From: Eubacterium sp.
GTDB taxonomy: Bacteria > Bacillota > Clostridia > Oscillospirales > Acutalibacteraceae
Assembly (NCBI GenBank): GCA_017886765.1
Contig: JAGHJI010000062.1
Span: forward strand, 62,001-126,000
DNA: 64,000 nucleotides
Reading direction: 5' to 3'
The translations under genes and the position numbers were made by a program. Shown one piece after another: positions 32,246-41,116 of the stretch (within the stretch, counting starts at the first letter, position 1; each line of letters begins with the position of its first letter). Under the pieces are notes generated by a model, which worked only from the letters and a program-made list of their open reading frames with translations, had not been told where the DNA came from and made no database searches.

Positions 32246-33999
32246 TGAGTAATATGAAAATTGTTGTAGGCGAGGGCTCCTGCGGTATTGCGGCAGGAGC
32301 GGAAAAGGTAAGACAGGCGCTGTTAAAAGAAGACCTCAGCGGCGCTGTCTTAACGATAGCGGGCTGTGTGGGCATGTGCTACCTTGAGCCTATTGTCGAT
32401 ATTTATGAAGAAAATAAAGAGGTAAAAAGGCTTGTTCGTGTAACGGAAAACGACGCAAAAAAGATTGCCGAATACACCAGAACAGGTGATGAAAGCGTTA
32501 TTTCTTCTTTGCTGGTTTCAGAGGAGGACAAGGAATTTCTTGAGAAGCAGACGCGTATCGCGCTGCGGCGCTGCGGTATTATCAATCCTGAGGAGATTGA
32601 AGATTTTATCCATGCCGACGGTTATACGGCGCTGAAAAAAGCAGTATGTGAAATGACGCCCGAAGAGGTGATAGAGGTCATCAAGACCTCCGGACTGGCC
32701 GGACGCGGCGGCGCCGGTTTCCCCACCTGGTTCAAATGGAACGCGGCAAGGGAGGCGCAGGGGGATGAAAAATACCTTATCTGTAATGCGGACGAGGGTG
32801 ACCCGGGAGCCTTTATGGACAGGGCTGTTATCGAGTCCGACCCGCATAATCTGATTGAAGGCATGCTTATCGGTGCATATGCCATCGGTGCTAAAAACGC
32901 TGTTGTTTATGTAAGGGCAGAATATCCTCTTGCCATAAAAAGGCTTGAAAGAGCTATTGAACAGGCGACGCAGGCAGGTTATCTGGGTGACAATATTTTC
33001 GGCACGGATTTCTCCTGCCATATGACAATCAAGGCAGGAGCAGGAGCATTCGTCTGCGGTGAAGAAACCGCGCTTATTGAATCCCTGGAGGGACACAGAG
33101 GTATGCCCCGTCTTAAACCGCCTTTCCCGGCTCAGAGCGGTTACTGGCGTAAGCCGTCCAATATCAACAATGTGGAGACCTTTGCAAACGTGGGCTGGAT
33201 TATAAACAACGGCGGCGAAGCGTTTGCCGCTATGGGCACGGAAGGCTCGAAGGGAACAAAGGTGTTTGCCGTTACGGGCAAGGTAAAGCGCAGCGGACTG
33301 GTGGAAATTCCTATGGGTAAAACACTGCGCGACGTTATTTTTGACATAGGCGGCGGAATGAAAGGCGATAAAGAATTTAAAGCGGTACAGATGGGCGGAC
33401 CGTCCGGCGGATGTATTCCCGCAAGCCTTATTGATACCGTTATCGACTACAAAGCCCTGGGCGCTACCGGCGCGATCATGGGCTCCGGTGGTATGGTCGT
33501 TATGGATGAGAGCACCTGCATGGTAGGCATGGCAAAATTCTTCCTCGACTTTACCGCCAAGGAAAGCTGCGGAAAGTGTATTCACTGCCGTATCGGCACC
33601 ACAAGAATGCTGGAAATTTTAACCCGTACCACGGACGGAAAAGGCAAAGACGGTGATGTGGAATTACTGGAGGAGCTTTGCTACGGCATAAAGGACGGCG
33701 CGCTCTGCGGACTTGGACAGACGGCGCCGAATCCGGTTTTAACCACAATCAAATATTTCAAGGATGAATATATTGCACATATTGAAAATAAAACCTGTCC
33801 CGCAGGTGAATGTTCCACTCTCGTTACATATTCCATCGACGCGGACGCCTGCCGCGGATGTACGCTGTGCGCCAGAAACTGTCCGGTAAATGCAATCAGC
33901 GGCACAGTGAAGGCGCCCCATGTGATTGACGCTGAAAAATGTATCAAGTGCGGTAAATGTATTCAGTCCTGTAAATTCGGCGCGGTAATCAGAAAGTAA
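32245..33999 (+). CDS. NuoF-like NADH:FMN subunit with extra ferredoxin domains
   Basis: 584 residues. Order: N-terminal thioredoxin-like [2Fe-2S] domain (CGIAAGAEKV to AGCVGMCYLEP), NADH- and FMN-binding core with GLAGRGGAGFPTWFKW, CNADEGDPGAFMDR, GAGAFVCGEETALIESLEG, a [4Fe-4S] site ESCGKCIHCRIGTTR with distal cysteine in ALCGLGQ, and two C-terminal [4Fe-4S] ferredoxin motifs (CRGCTLCARNCPV, CIKCGKCIQSCKF). This is the layout of HydB/StnB-type subunits, which oxidise or reduce NAD and exchange electrons with ferredoxin. All cofactor residues look intact. Confidence 0.95.
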   Translation: MSNMKIVVGEGSCGIAAGAEKVRQALLKEDLSGAVLTIAGCVGMCYLEPIVDIYEENKEVKRLVRVTENDAKKIAEYTRTGDESVISSLLVSEEDKEFLEKQTRIALRRCGIINPEEIEDFIHADGYTALKKAVCEMTPEEVIEVIKTSGLAGRGGAGFPTWFKWNAAREAQGDEKYLICNADEGDPGAFMDRAVIESDPHNLIEGMLIGAYAIGAKNAVVYVRAEYPLAIKRLERAIEQATQAGYLGDNIFGTDFSCHMTIKAGAGAFVCGEETALIESLEGHRGMPRLKPPFPAQSGYWRKPSNINNVETFANVGWIINNGGEAFAAMGTEGSKGTKVFAVTGKVKRSGLVEIPMGKTLRDVIFDIGGGMKGDKEFKAVQMGGPSGGCIPASLIDTVIDYKALGATGAIMGSGGMVVMDESTCMVGMAKFFLDFTAKESCGKCIHCRIGTTRMLEILTRTTDGKGKDGDVELLEELCYGIKDGALCGLGQTAPNPVLTTIKYFKDEYIAHIENKTCPAGECSTLVTYSIDADACRGCTLCARNCPVNAISGTVKAPHVIDAEKCIKCGKCIQSCKFGAVIRK

Positions 34000-34015
34000 G
34001 GAGGAGCAGAGAAAT

Positions 34016-36226
34016 ATGGAAATGATCAATCTGACAATTAACGGTAAAAAAATTACTGCTCCTGCAGGCAGTACGATTTTAGAGGCGGCAAGGAGCAACG
34101 GCATTTATATTCCCACCCTTTGCTATGATGAAGCGGTTGAGGTTTACGGCGCCTGCGGTCTTTGCGTTGTGGAGGCTGAGGGCGTGGCAAAGCTTCTGCG
34201 TTCCTGTTCGGCAAAGGCTGCCGACGGAATGGTTATTCATACTGAAAGCGAGAGAGTCATCAAGTCCAGGAAGATTGCGATGGAACTTCTGATGTCTGCC
34301 CACGACGGCGATTGTGTCGCGCCGTGCCAGCTTGCCTGTCCGGCGAATACCGATTGCCAGGGCTATGTGGGACTGATTGCAAACGGCAGATTTGATGACG
34401 CCCTTAAACTAATCAAAGACAGGATAGCGCTGCCTGCCTCCATCGGCAGAGTTTGTCCTCACCCCTGTGAAAAAGCGTGCAGACGCGCAAAGGTGGAGGA
34501 GCCGATCAATATTGCGCAGCTGAAAGCCTTTGCGGCGGATCTGGACCTAAAGGGGGATGCGTATCTTCCTGAGGTTGCAAAAAGCACGGGTAAAAAAGTA
34601 GCGATCGTGGGCGGCGGTCCGGCAGGACTTACGGCGGCGCTTTATTTGAGAACGAAAGGTCACGAGGTGACCGTGTTTGATATGATGGATAAGATGGGCG
34701 GTATGCTCAGATATGGGATTCCCCAGTACCGTCTGCCAAAGGAAGTTCTTGACAGTGAAATATCCGTTATTGAGAAAACAGGCGTTAGACTTGTAAACAA
34801 TGTAAAATACGGAAAAGACATTACGCTGGATATGCTTAAATCCGTCAATGACGCAGTGATTCTTGCCCCGGGCGCATGGAAATCTACGCCTATGCGCGTC
34901 AAGGGAGAAGATATCAACGGCGTGTACGGCGGAATCGATTTCCTCAGAAGCGTCATTCAGGGTAAAAGCGTGGAGATCGGCGACAGGGTGGCTGTCTGCG
35001 GCGGCGGCAATACGGCGATGGACGCCTGCCGAACCGCTGTTCGTCTCGGAGCGAAAGAGGTATATGTAATCTACCGCAGAACAGAGCAGGAAATGCCCGC
35101 CGAAGAAATTGAGATAAAGGAATCCAAGGAAGAGGGCGTTATTTATAAATTCCTGACAAACCCTGTGGAAATTCACGGCGAAAACGGAAGGGTCTGCGGA
35201 ATGACGCTTCAGCTCATGGAACTGGGTGAGCCTGACGCCTCGGGCAGAAGACGTCCCGTTGCGATGGAAGGTAAAACGGAATACCTGCCCGTTGACAGTG
35301 TGATTATGGCAATCGGTCAGAAATTTGACCCAACGGATTTCAGCGGTGTTGAACTGACGGACCGGGGAACGATCATGGCGGATGAGGATACCTTTGAAAC
35401 CAATATCGAAGGCGTGTTTGCCATCGGTGACGCTACCAACAAGGGCGCTTCTATTGCCATCGCCGCCATCGGTGAGGCGGATAAGTGTGTTAAGGTGGTG
35501 GACGCCTACCTTAAAGGTGAAGAGCTTGATTTCGCACCTAAGTATATCAGCAAGCGTGACGAAGACAGAATTGATGTGTCCGGTAAAGAAGTACAGCCCA
35601 GGACGGTTGCCAAAGTGCTGGACGCGCAGGACAGGAAACAGAATTTTAACGAGGTTTCCCTGGGACTGACTATGGAGGAAGCGCAGAAGGAGGCACAGCG
35701 TTGCCTGGAATGCGGCTGCCGTGAATATTTTAAGTGTAAGCTCCTTTCCGTCGCGCAGAGATATGACATTAACCCTGAACGCTTTGCAGGGGAGATGCCC
35801 CAGAAATACACGCGGGATGAAAACGCCTTTATTGAGCGCAATACAGCAAAGTGCATTCTCTGCGGCTTGTGCGTACGCTCCTGTAAAGAGGTTATGGATA
35901 TCAGCGCCATCGGTCTGCTGGGCAGAGGATTTAAGACCAGTATTTCGCCTGCCTTTGCTCTGCCCCTTGACCAGACAAAGTGCACGAACTGCGGCTTGTG
36001 TGTTAAGCTTTGTCCTACAGGCGCGCTGACGGAGAAATCCGCGCTGAAAAAGCAGGTTCCTCTTAAAGAGGAATACACTCTTGAGAAACGCACGATTAAC
36101 GATAAAGAGTGCGAGGCCATCGTTTCACGCTATAACGGTGATGTCATCCGGGTTGTTCCGGGCAATGACAACGCAAGAAACTGCGGTCTGAGCCGTGATG
36201 CGTTTTTCAAAAAGTTTGCAGATTAG
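34016..36226 (+). CDS. GltD/NfnB-like NADP oxidoreductase fused to ferredoxin domains (StnA-like)
   Basis: 736 residues. N-terminal plant-type [2Fe-2S] domain (CYDEAVEVYGACGLC, distal Cys in LLRSCSAK), Fe-S/helical region CVAPCQLACPANTDC and CPHPCEKACRRAKV, FAD site GGGPAGLTAALYLRTKG, NADP site CGGGNTAMDACRTAVRLG with VIYRRTEQEMPA, and C-terminal CILCGLCVRSC and CTNCGLCVKLCPTG clusters. None of the H-cluster cysteine motifs of [FeFe]-hydrogenase and no molybdopterin domain is present. With the NuoE/NuoF partners this matches best the Sporomusa-type transhydrogenase (StnABC), coupling NADH, NADPH and ferredoxin. An alternative is an electron-transfer module for a formate dehydrogenase encoded elsewhere. 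Confidence 0.88.
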   Translation: MEMINLTINGKKITAPAGSTILEAARSNGIYIPTLCYDEAVEVYGACGLCVVEAEGVAKLLRSCSAKAADGMVIHTESERVIKSRKIAMELLMSAHDGDCVAPCQLACPANTDCQGYVGLIANGRFDDALKLIKDRIALPASIGRVCPHPCEKACRRAKVEEPINIAQLKAFAADLDLKGDAYLPEVAKSTGKKVAIVGGGPAGLTAALYLRTKGHEVTVFDMMDKMGGMLRYGIPQYRLPKEVLDSEISVIEKTGVRLVNNVKYGKDITLDMLKSVNDAVILAPGAWKSTPMRVKGEDINGVYGGIDFLRSVIQGKSVEIGDRVAVCGGGNTAMDACRTAVRLGAKEVYVIYRRTEQEMPAEEIEIKESKEEGVIYKFLTNPVEIHGENGRVCGMTLQLMELGEPDASGRRRPVAMEGKTEYLPVDSVIMAIGQKFDPTDFSGVELTDRGTIMADEDTFETNIEGVFAIGDATNKGASIAIAAIGEADKCVKVVDAYLKGEELDFAPKYISKRDEDRIDVSGKEVQPRTVAKVLDAQDRKQNFNEVSLGLTMEEAQKEAQRCLECGCREYFKCKLLSVAQRYDINPERFAGEMPQKYTRDENAFIERNTAKCILCGLCVRSCKEVMDISAIGLLGRGFKTSISPAFALPLDQTKCTNCGLCVKLCPTGALTEKSALKKQVPLKEEYTLEKRTINDKECEAIVSRYNGDVIRVVPGNDNARNCGLSRDAFFKKFAD

Positions 36227-36237
36227 GAGCCTTTGAA

Positions 36238-36906
36238 ATGGATGAATTCAAAGTAATTGAAATTAAAAAAAGCGTGTTTGAAAATAATGACAGGGAAGCT
36301 GACCGGCTGAGAGCCGAGCTGAAAAAAGAAAAGACGTTTCTTTTAAACCTGATGTCCTCTCCCGGCAGCGGAAAGACCACGCTGCTTAAGGCCACCATCG
36401 CCCGCCTGAAAGATGAGATGAAGATCGGTGTTATGGAGGCGGATATCGACAGCGACGTGGACGCAAAAACCATTGCAAAAACAGGTGTGAAATCCATTCA
36501 GCTCCATACCGGCGGTATGTGCCACCTGGACGCAGGCATGACCGAACAGGGTATAAAGGAATTCGGTACGGAAGATATGGACCTTGTTGTTCTGGAAAAT
36601 GTGGGTAATCTTGTCTGTCCTGCGGAATTCGACACCGGCGCCAGCAAAAACGCCATGATCCTCTCTGTCCCCGAGGGGGATGACAAGCCGCTGAAATATC
36701 CGCTGATGTTCACGGTATCCGATGTGGTGCTGATCAACAAAATGGACACCAAACAGGTATTTGATTTTGACGACGAAGCGGCGAAAGAGCGTATTCACAA
36801 ACTGAATCCGAATGCGCGGATCTTCTTTGTCTCGGCAAAAACAGGCGAGGGTATAGACGCCTGGTGCGACTGGCTGAGAAAAGAAGTTAGGGAATGGAAC
36901 GCGTAA
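36238..36906 (+). CDS. hypB: Hydrogenase nickel incorporation GTPase HypB
   Basis: SIMIBI-class GTPase (222 residues) that helps insert nickel into [NiFe]-hydrogenase. P-loop SSPGSGKTTLL, metal/switch motif EADIDSDVDA, the Ni/Zn ligands in GGMCHLDA (Cys-His), LENVGNLVCPAEFD and guanine-specificity NKMD. No N-terminal His-rich nickel store, which is common in clostridial forms. 11 bp after the oxidoreductase gene and overlapping hypA. No hydrogenase structural gene and no hypCDEF occurs in the window, so the target enzyme is elsewhere. Confidence 0.95.
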   Translation: MDEFKVIEIKKSVFENNDREADRLRAELKKEKTFLLNLMSSPGSGKTTLLKATIARLKDEMKIGVMEADIDSDVDAKTIAKTGVKSIQLHTGGMCHLDAGMTEQGIKEFGTEDMDLVVLENVGNLVCPAEFDTGASKNAMILSVPEGDDKPLKYPLMFTVSDVVLINKMDTKQVFDFDDEAAKERIHKLNPNARIFFVSAKTGEGIDAWCDWLRKEVREWNA

Positions 36907-37244
36907 TGCACGAGCTGGGAGTGGTTCTTGAAATCTTCGATTTAATCGAGGAGATCATGAAGGAGCAGGATCTGAAAGAGGTATCGTCCGTCACGGTTGA
37001 AGTGGGCGAGCTTTCGGGAATTCTGCCCGATTATTTTAAAGAATGCTGGAATGCGGCAAAGCTTGGCGGTACGTTTGACAAAACAGAGCTGAAGCTGGCG
37101 TTTATTCCCGCCGCTGCCCGCTGTACCTGCGGTCAGGAGTATGAGATGACCGCCAACAGCAGGATATGCCCCAAATGTGGCAAAACCGATTATGAAGTCA
37201 TAAAAGGCCGAGAATTTAATGTGCTGTCTATTGAGGCACGCTAA
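36906..37244 (+). CDS. hypA: Hydrogenase nickel incorporation protein HypA
   Basis: Nickel chaperone of 112 residues. The start at 36906 is set by the essential N terminus Met-His-Glu (MHELG), since His2 is the nickel ligand; an ATG four codons earlier would spoil it. The zinc domain is seen as CTCGQEY and CPKCG. TAATG overlap with hypB couples their translation. Length and both metal sites are normal. Confidence 0.95.
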   Translation: MHELGVVLEIFDLIEEIMKEQDLKEVSSVTVEVGELSGILPDYFKECWNAAKLGGTFDKTELKLAFIPAAARCTCGQEYEMTANSRICPKCGKTDYEVIKGREFNVLSIEAR

Positions 37245-37281
37245 AAAAGACGATTCACAAAACGTGAATCGTCTTTTTTGT
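37241..37281 (+). terminator. Terminator after hypA
   Basis: Perfect 16-bp stem: AAAAAAGACGATTCAC (37243-37258) with GTGAATCGTCTTTTTT (37264-37279). It begins at the hypA stop codon. Confidence 0.93.
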
Positions 37282-37290
37282 TATTTAAAA

Positions 37291-37317
37291 TGTGGGCGAT
37301 TGATAATCGTCCCTACG
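37291..37317. repeat. REP-like short palindrome
   Basis: GGGCGATT with AATCGTCCC, flanked by TGTG and TACGG; on the minus strand it reads CCGTAGGGACG, similar to TGTAGGGGACGG at 28744-28755. A dispersed palindrome type common in intergenic regions of gut clostridia. Confidence 0.5.
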
Positions 37318-37380
37318 GCAACATACTGCGCTTAAGCGCAATTCTCATTTTTAACATATGTTAATCCGGTAAATGAATGG

Positions 37381-37490
37381 ATTTTTTCGTTAGGCAAGGC
37401 TTTGGCAAAATTTCGTCGACGGGAGCATATGTGCTATATGTGACCGAGCAGAATTTTGCCAGTAACGACGACTAACGGCAAAAGACATCA
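37381..37490. repeat. Dispersed palindromic repeat containing AGGCAAGGC
   Basis: Outer arms CGTTAG (37388-37393) and CTAACG (37472-37477), inner arms TGGCAAAATT and AATTTTGCCA, and a core CATAT/ATATG. The beginning ATTTTTTCGTTAGGCAAGGC resembles the minus-strand stretch GATTTTTTGTCAGGCAAGGC at about 29183-29202, so the window has two members of one family. Sequence 37318-37380 holds nothing recognisable. Confidence 0.6.
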
Positions 37491-37497
37491 TTTATAT

Positions 37498-39159
37498 TTA
37501 TTCAAACAAATAAACCCTTGTCTCATAAGGCCTTGTTTTAAAGCCGTTTCCTTGTACTGTGGGATTCGGATAATTGCACAGTGTCGGTTTCCCCTTTTCC
37601 AAATCAAAACCCTTGGGCGCCTCAAACGCCACGTTGTCTTCTGTGAAAGAATTGATAACCAGCAGGCGCTTGCCCTTATAATTTCTCTCATAGACATAGA
37701 GCTTGGAGGAGTTTTTATAATGCTCCTTATAGTCGCCGTAAATCGCGACCTCATTTTCCTTTTTGAATTGAATCAGCTTTTTGTAATGATTTAAGATGGA
37801 GTCCGGGTTTTCGGCTTCTTTCTGCGCGTTTATTTCATGGTAATTTTGATTGACCGGGAACCAGGGCTTGCCGGTGGAAAAGCCTGCGTTTTCACTGTCG
37901 TCCCACTGCACCGGTGTTCTGGCGTTGTCGCGTGTAGATTTTACTGCCAGCTCAAAGCACTTGCTCTCTTTTATCCTGAGCTTGTTTCTCGCCACGTTGT
38001 AGTTGTTTTTGACAAATACGTCCTCATATTCGTCAATGGAATTCAGCCGGGTATTCAGCATACCGATCTCCTGCCCCTGGTAAATAAACGGCGTGCCCTG
38101 CTGAAGCATATACATGTTTGCCAGCATTTTTCCCGATTCCGTTCTGTATTTCTCACTGCCGTATCTGGAGATGATACGGGGATGATCATGATTTTCAATG
38201 TACAGCGTGTTCCAGGCTCTGCCGTTAATTTTATTCTGCCAGGAGGTGAAAGCCCTTTTCATACTCTTGAGGTCAAAGGGCTTCTGCAGATAGTCGATCA
38301 GAAAAGCGTCCGCCTCAATGTGCTGGAAATGGAACATCAAATCAAGCTCTTTGTTGCTTTCGTCAATGTACTTTAACGCATTTGACGGCGTCATCATCGG
38401 CGCCTCGCCAACGGTGAAGCAGTCGTATTTGTCTGTTACCTCACGGTATTCCCTGAGATATTTATGTATATTCGGACCGTCCATATAATGCTCAATACCG
38501 GTGCCGACGGGCAGAGGTATTCCATTTGGCAGACCGGGTCTTTTGGATATGAAAGTTATGACGTCCTCACGGAAGCCGTCAACGCCCATATCCAGCCAGA
38601 ACTTCATAACCTCCTTAACCTCTTCTCTTACCTTGGGGTTATCGTGATTAAGGTCCGGCTGTTTTTTTGCAAATACGTGCAGATAGTATTCATTCAGCTT
38701 TTTGTTGTATTCCCAGGCGCCGCCCTCAAAGCAGGAGAGCCAGTTGTTCGGCGGCAGCTTGCCGCCCAGTCTGCCCTTGCGCCAGATGTAATAGTCGTGG
38801 TACGGCGAGTTTCTGTCCTGAGAATTAATGAACCACTGATGTTCGTCTGACGTGTGGTTGACAACAAGGTCCATAATCACCTTTATGCCTCTCTTATGCG
38901 CCTCGTCCAGTACCTTTTTGAACAGGTCCAGGTCGCCGTAATCGGGATGAATATTCCGGTAATCCGCTATGTCGTAACCAAAGTCTGCGTTGGGCGACGG
39001 ATAAAGCGGTGAAAACCAGATACAGTTAATGCCCAGGTCTTCAAGGTAATCCATTTTGCTCAGCACGCCCTGCAGGTCGCCGATGCCGTCCCCATTGCCG
39101 TCGCAGAATGAGCGGGGCCAGATCTGATAAACGACTAATTCCTTGTACCAATCCTTCAT
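37498..39159 (-). CDS. GH13 alpha-glucosidase (oligo-1,6-glucosidase type)
   Basis: Intracellular retaining glucosidase (553 residues) that cleaves alpha-1,6 or alpha-1,4 links in isomalto- and malto-oligosaccharides. Start VVYQIWPRSFCDGNGDGIGDLQG, region I DLVVNHTSDEH, nucleophile aspartate in GVDGFREDVI, acid/base glutamate in FTVGEAPMM, and the transition-state aspartate in ENHDHPRI. QPDLNHDNP and ARTPVQWDDSENAGFS are typical of subfamily 31/29 enzymes. Trehalose-6-phosphate hydrolase is the main alternative, but no trehalose PTS gene is near. Followed by gtrA and an alcohol dehydrogenase on the same strand. Confidence 0.93.
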   Translation of the reverse strand: MKDWYKELVVYQIWPRSFCDGNGDGIGDLQGVLSKMDYLEDLGINCIWFSPLYPSPNADFGYDIADYRNIHPDYGDLDLFKKVLDEAHKRGIKVIMDLVVNHTSDEHQWFINSQDRNSPYHDYYIWRKGRLGGKLPPNNWLSCFEGGAWEYNKKLNEYYLHVFAKKQPDLNHDNPKVREEVKEVMKFWLDMGVDGFREDVITFISKRPGLPNGIPLPVGTGIEHYMDGPNIHKYLREYREVTDKYDCFTVGEAPMMTPSNALKYIDESNKELDLMFHFQHIEADAFLIDYLQKPFDLKSMKRAFTSWQNKINGRAWNTLYIENHDHPRIISRYGSEKYRTESGKMLANMYMLQQGTPFIYQGQEIGMLNTRLNSIDEYEDVFVKNNYNVARNKLRIKESKCFELAVKSTRDNARTPVQWDDSENAGFSTGKPWFPVNQNYHEINAQKEAENPDSILNHYKKLIQFKKENEVAIYGDYKEHYKNSSKLYVYERNYKGKRLLVINSFTEDNVAFEAPKGFDLEKGKPTLCNYPNPTVQGNGFKTRPYETRVYLFE

Positions 39160-39179
39160 AAATTTTTCCCCTTTTCAAA

Positions 39180-39674
39180 TTATTTGTCGGCTTTTTCCTC
39201 GCCGGCATCCTTATTATTCTTTTTAAAAATAATAAACTTACTGAAAAAGTAGTTGAGGATAACCACGATTACCGCCAGAACGATTTTGGAATAAATACCG
39301 TCCGTGTATAAAATGCCCAGTAAAATATCCATTTTTTGCAATATGTTATAAAAGATATTGTCGAAACCGGTTTTGGCAAGCAGCGGAACGGCCACAATCT
39401 CAATAACACCCGTAACGCCCCTTGACGCAACGAAGGTCGCGATTTCCTTTCCGATAACAGAGGGTTTCCAGCTCTTGGAGTCAAAGACCCAGAGCTTGTT
39501 TGTTATATAGGCGAAAGCCACGGCGCATATCCAGCTCAGAAGATTTCCGAAAAAGACCGGCATGGACAGCAGGTTGACAAATACAGCGTATGAGCCCCAG
39601 CTGACAAGCGTTGTCAAAACGCCGAAAATGATATAGGTAATGATTTCCTTGTATTTATACTGGGCTTTTTTCAT
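39180..39674 (-). CDS. GtrA family membrane protein
   Basis: 164 residues with four membrane helices. Family landmarks: YIIFGVLTTLVSWGSYAVF, AFAYITNKLWVFDSKSW and the last helix NYFFSKFIIFKKN. GtrA-like proteins flip or carry polyprenyl-linked sugars for decoration of surface polymers. In this form a longer loop (MDILLGILYTDGIYSK) lies before the fourth helix. No glycosyltransferase lies next to it here. Confidence 0.9.
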   Translation of the reverse strand: MKKAQYKYKEIITYIIFGVLTTLVSWGSYAVFVNLLSMPVFFGNLLSWICAVAFAYITNKLWVFDSKSWKPSVIGKEIATFVASRGVTGVIEIVAVPLLAKTGFDNIFYNILQKMDILLGILYTDGIYSKIVLAVIVVILNYFFSKFIIFKKNNKDAGEEKADK

Positions 39675-39683
39675 TATTATCTA

Positions 39684-40814
39684 TCATCTCAGTTCATTAT
39701 ACATCTCGGATATATCGTTTTTTGTCAGTGTGACTGGATTTCTGGTCATCAGCATGGACATGCTTTTTTCCGTCAGTTCCCTGATCTGTTCGTCTGTGGT
39801 GCAGCCGATTTCCGAAAGCCTTGTCCTCATGCTCATCCGCTTTTTCATAGCAGTGATCTCCTCCGCCATTTCATACGGCGTATTGAAACCGCAGTCCCTT
39901 GCCAGCGCGGTTATCCTGCCGTCGCCGTCGGCATGGTCAGCGTTGAATTTTATAAAATAGTCCAGAGTGAAAGCGCACGCTTCCCCGTGAGGCACGCCGT
40001 AGATGTTTGTCAGAGGGAACGAACAGGCGTGGGAGCCTGTGGTTCTGGGATGGCTGAAGGCAACTCCGGCAACGATGGACGCCTCCGCCATCTTTTCCCT
40101 GGCGGTTAAATCATCGGGATTTTTATACGCTTTTTCAAGCCATGTAAAAACAAGCCTTGCGCTGTATATGGAGCATGCGGTACATATAGGCTGATGAATG
40201 GTTGCCCAGTAACTTTCCACGGCGTGGGCCAGTACATCCAGTCCTGTCGACGCTGTGACCTGCGGCGGAACAGTCAGAGTAAGCTCCGGGTCGATAACAG
40301 CAATCTTCGGGTACATCGCAGGGTCGTTCATAGGATTTTTCAGATTGCGTTTTAAATCTGTAAGTACCGATATATTTGTAACCTCCGACGCTGTGCCGGA
40401 AGTGGTGGTGACCGCAATCATAGGAATCGCCTCATCAGCACGGACAGCCTTTGAGCCGGAATGGTAGGAGCTGATCACATCATCACCTTTCGCGATCGCG
40501 CAGGCAGCCTTGCAGCAGTCCATTGGCGAGCCGCCGCCCAGCGCTACGCCGAAATCCGCGTTCAGCTCTCTCATCAGTTTGACGCAGTCGTCCACATTGT
40601 CCGTAGTGGGGTTCGGTCTCACATCGCTGAAAACACCCTTGATCAGTCCGCCGCTCATTTTAACAAATTCATCGGCAAGTCCGTTTTTCGCAAAACTCCT
40701 TGACGCCACAAGCACGCCCCTTGTGCCGCCGATCTCTCGGATATAGCTTTCCAAGTTTTTTCTCTTTCCGTTGCCGAATACCAGTTTTACCGGCAGATTA
40801 AATTCCCATTCCAT
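39684..40814 (-). CDS. Iron-containing alcohol dehydrogenase
   Basis: Group III NAD(P)-dependent dehydrogenase (376 residues), probably acting on primary alcohols or aldehydes in fermentation. The nucleotide site is GGGSPMDCCKAAC, followed by TTTSGTASEVT and the iron ligands in GLDVLAHAVE (Asp, His), HACSFPLTNIYGVPHGEACA (His, His). Closest in style to butanol-dehydrogenase-like YqhD/BdhA forms. Promoter on the minus strand at 40845-40873. Confidence 0.93.
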   Translation of the reverse strand: MEWEFNLPVKLVFGNGKRKNLESYIREIGGTRGVLVASRSFAKNGLADEFVKMSGGLIKGVFSDVRPNPTTDNVDDCVKLMRELNADFGVALGGGSPMDCCKAACAIAKGDDVISSYHSGSKAVRADEAIPMIAVTTTSGTASEVTNISVLTDLKRNLKNPMNDPAMYPKIAVIDPELTLTVPPQVTASTGLDVLAHAVESYWATIHQPICTACSIYSARLVFTWLEKAYKNPDDLTAREKMAEASIVAGVAFSHPRTTGSHACSFPLTNIYGVPHGEACAFTLDYFIKFNADHADGDGRITALARDCGFNTPYEMAEEITAMKKRMSMRTRLSEIGCTTDEQIRELTEKSMSMLMTRNPVTLTKNDISEMYNELR

Positions 40815-40844
40815 TTGATCACCTGTATAGAGTATGTTTTTTAT

Positions 40845-40873
40845 ATAGTAACATATTTTAGCCGCCTTTTCAA
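40845..40873 (-). promoter_or_regulatory. Promoter of the alcohol dehydrogenase operon
   Basis: TTGAAA (40868-40873), 17 bp, TACTAT (40845-40850) on the minus strand. ADH, gtrA and the GH13 gene could be transcribed together from here. Confidence 0.7.
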
Positions 40874-40890
40874 CTGCTCAAGGAAATTCC

Positions 40891-41116
40891 TTGTATTTCT
40901 AAAGAGCGTTCGTATTTTAATTGTAAAAGAATTGCAAAAAAATTGCGAAAAGGCCGAAAAAGCCCATGGTTAAGGGGATGCAACTGTTGGTTGCAAGCTG
41001 AAATGCAAACCGAAGTTTGTGGAAAAAGCTCCCATGCAACTGTAAAATGTGAATTGTGAGAGGAACAAAAGCTCACCGAAAACAAATAAAAACATTTACG
41101 CCAAGGAGATTATATT
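40891..41116 (+). promoter_or_regulatory. Leader with hairpins before a 42-aa peptide and the acyltransferase gene
   Basis: A weak promoter TTGTAT-16-TATTTT (40891-40918) is followed by about 190 nt with compact hairpins: GGC/GCC near 40952, TGCAAC/GTTGCA (about 40979-40996) and GCAAAC/GTTTGT closed by CGAA. A duplicated pair of blocks, GAAAAAGCCCATG and GAAAAAGCTCCCATG, each followed by ATGCAACTG, is noticeable. I could not match it to a known riboswitch. AAGGAG at the end serves the 41117 ATG. Confidence 0.35.

Noticed and set aside
32518..33585. Long open frame (355 codons) antisense to the NuoF-like gene
   Set aside because: It is the reverse shadow of a strongly conserved gene, lacks a ribosome binding site and has no family-like composition.
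34016..36226. [FeFe]-hydrogenase or formate dehydrogenase catalytic subunit, suggested by the Nuo-like partners
   Set aside because: No H-cluster cysteine motifs and no molybdopterin domain; the middle is clearly GltD-like with FAD and NADP sites.
40940..41090. Known riboswitch (fluoride, cobalamin, c-di-GMP, SAM) in the leader before the acyltransferase
   Set aside because: Some stems exist, but none of the conserved core bases of those classes could be matched; kept only as an unassigned leader.
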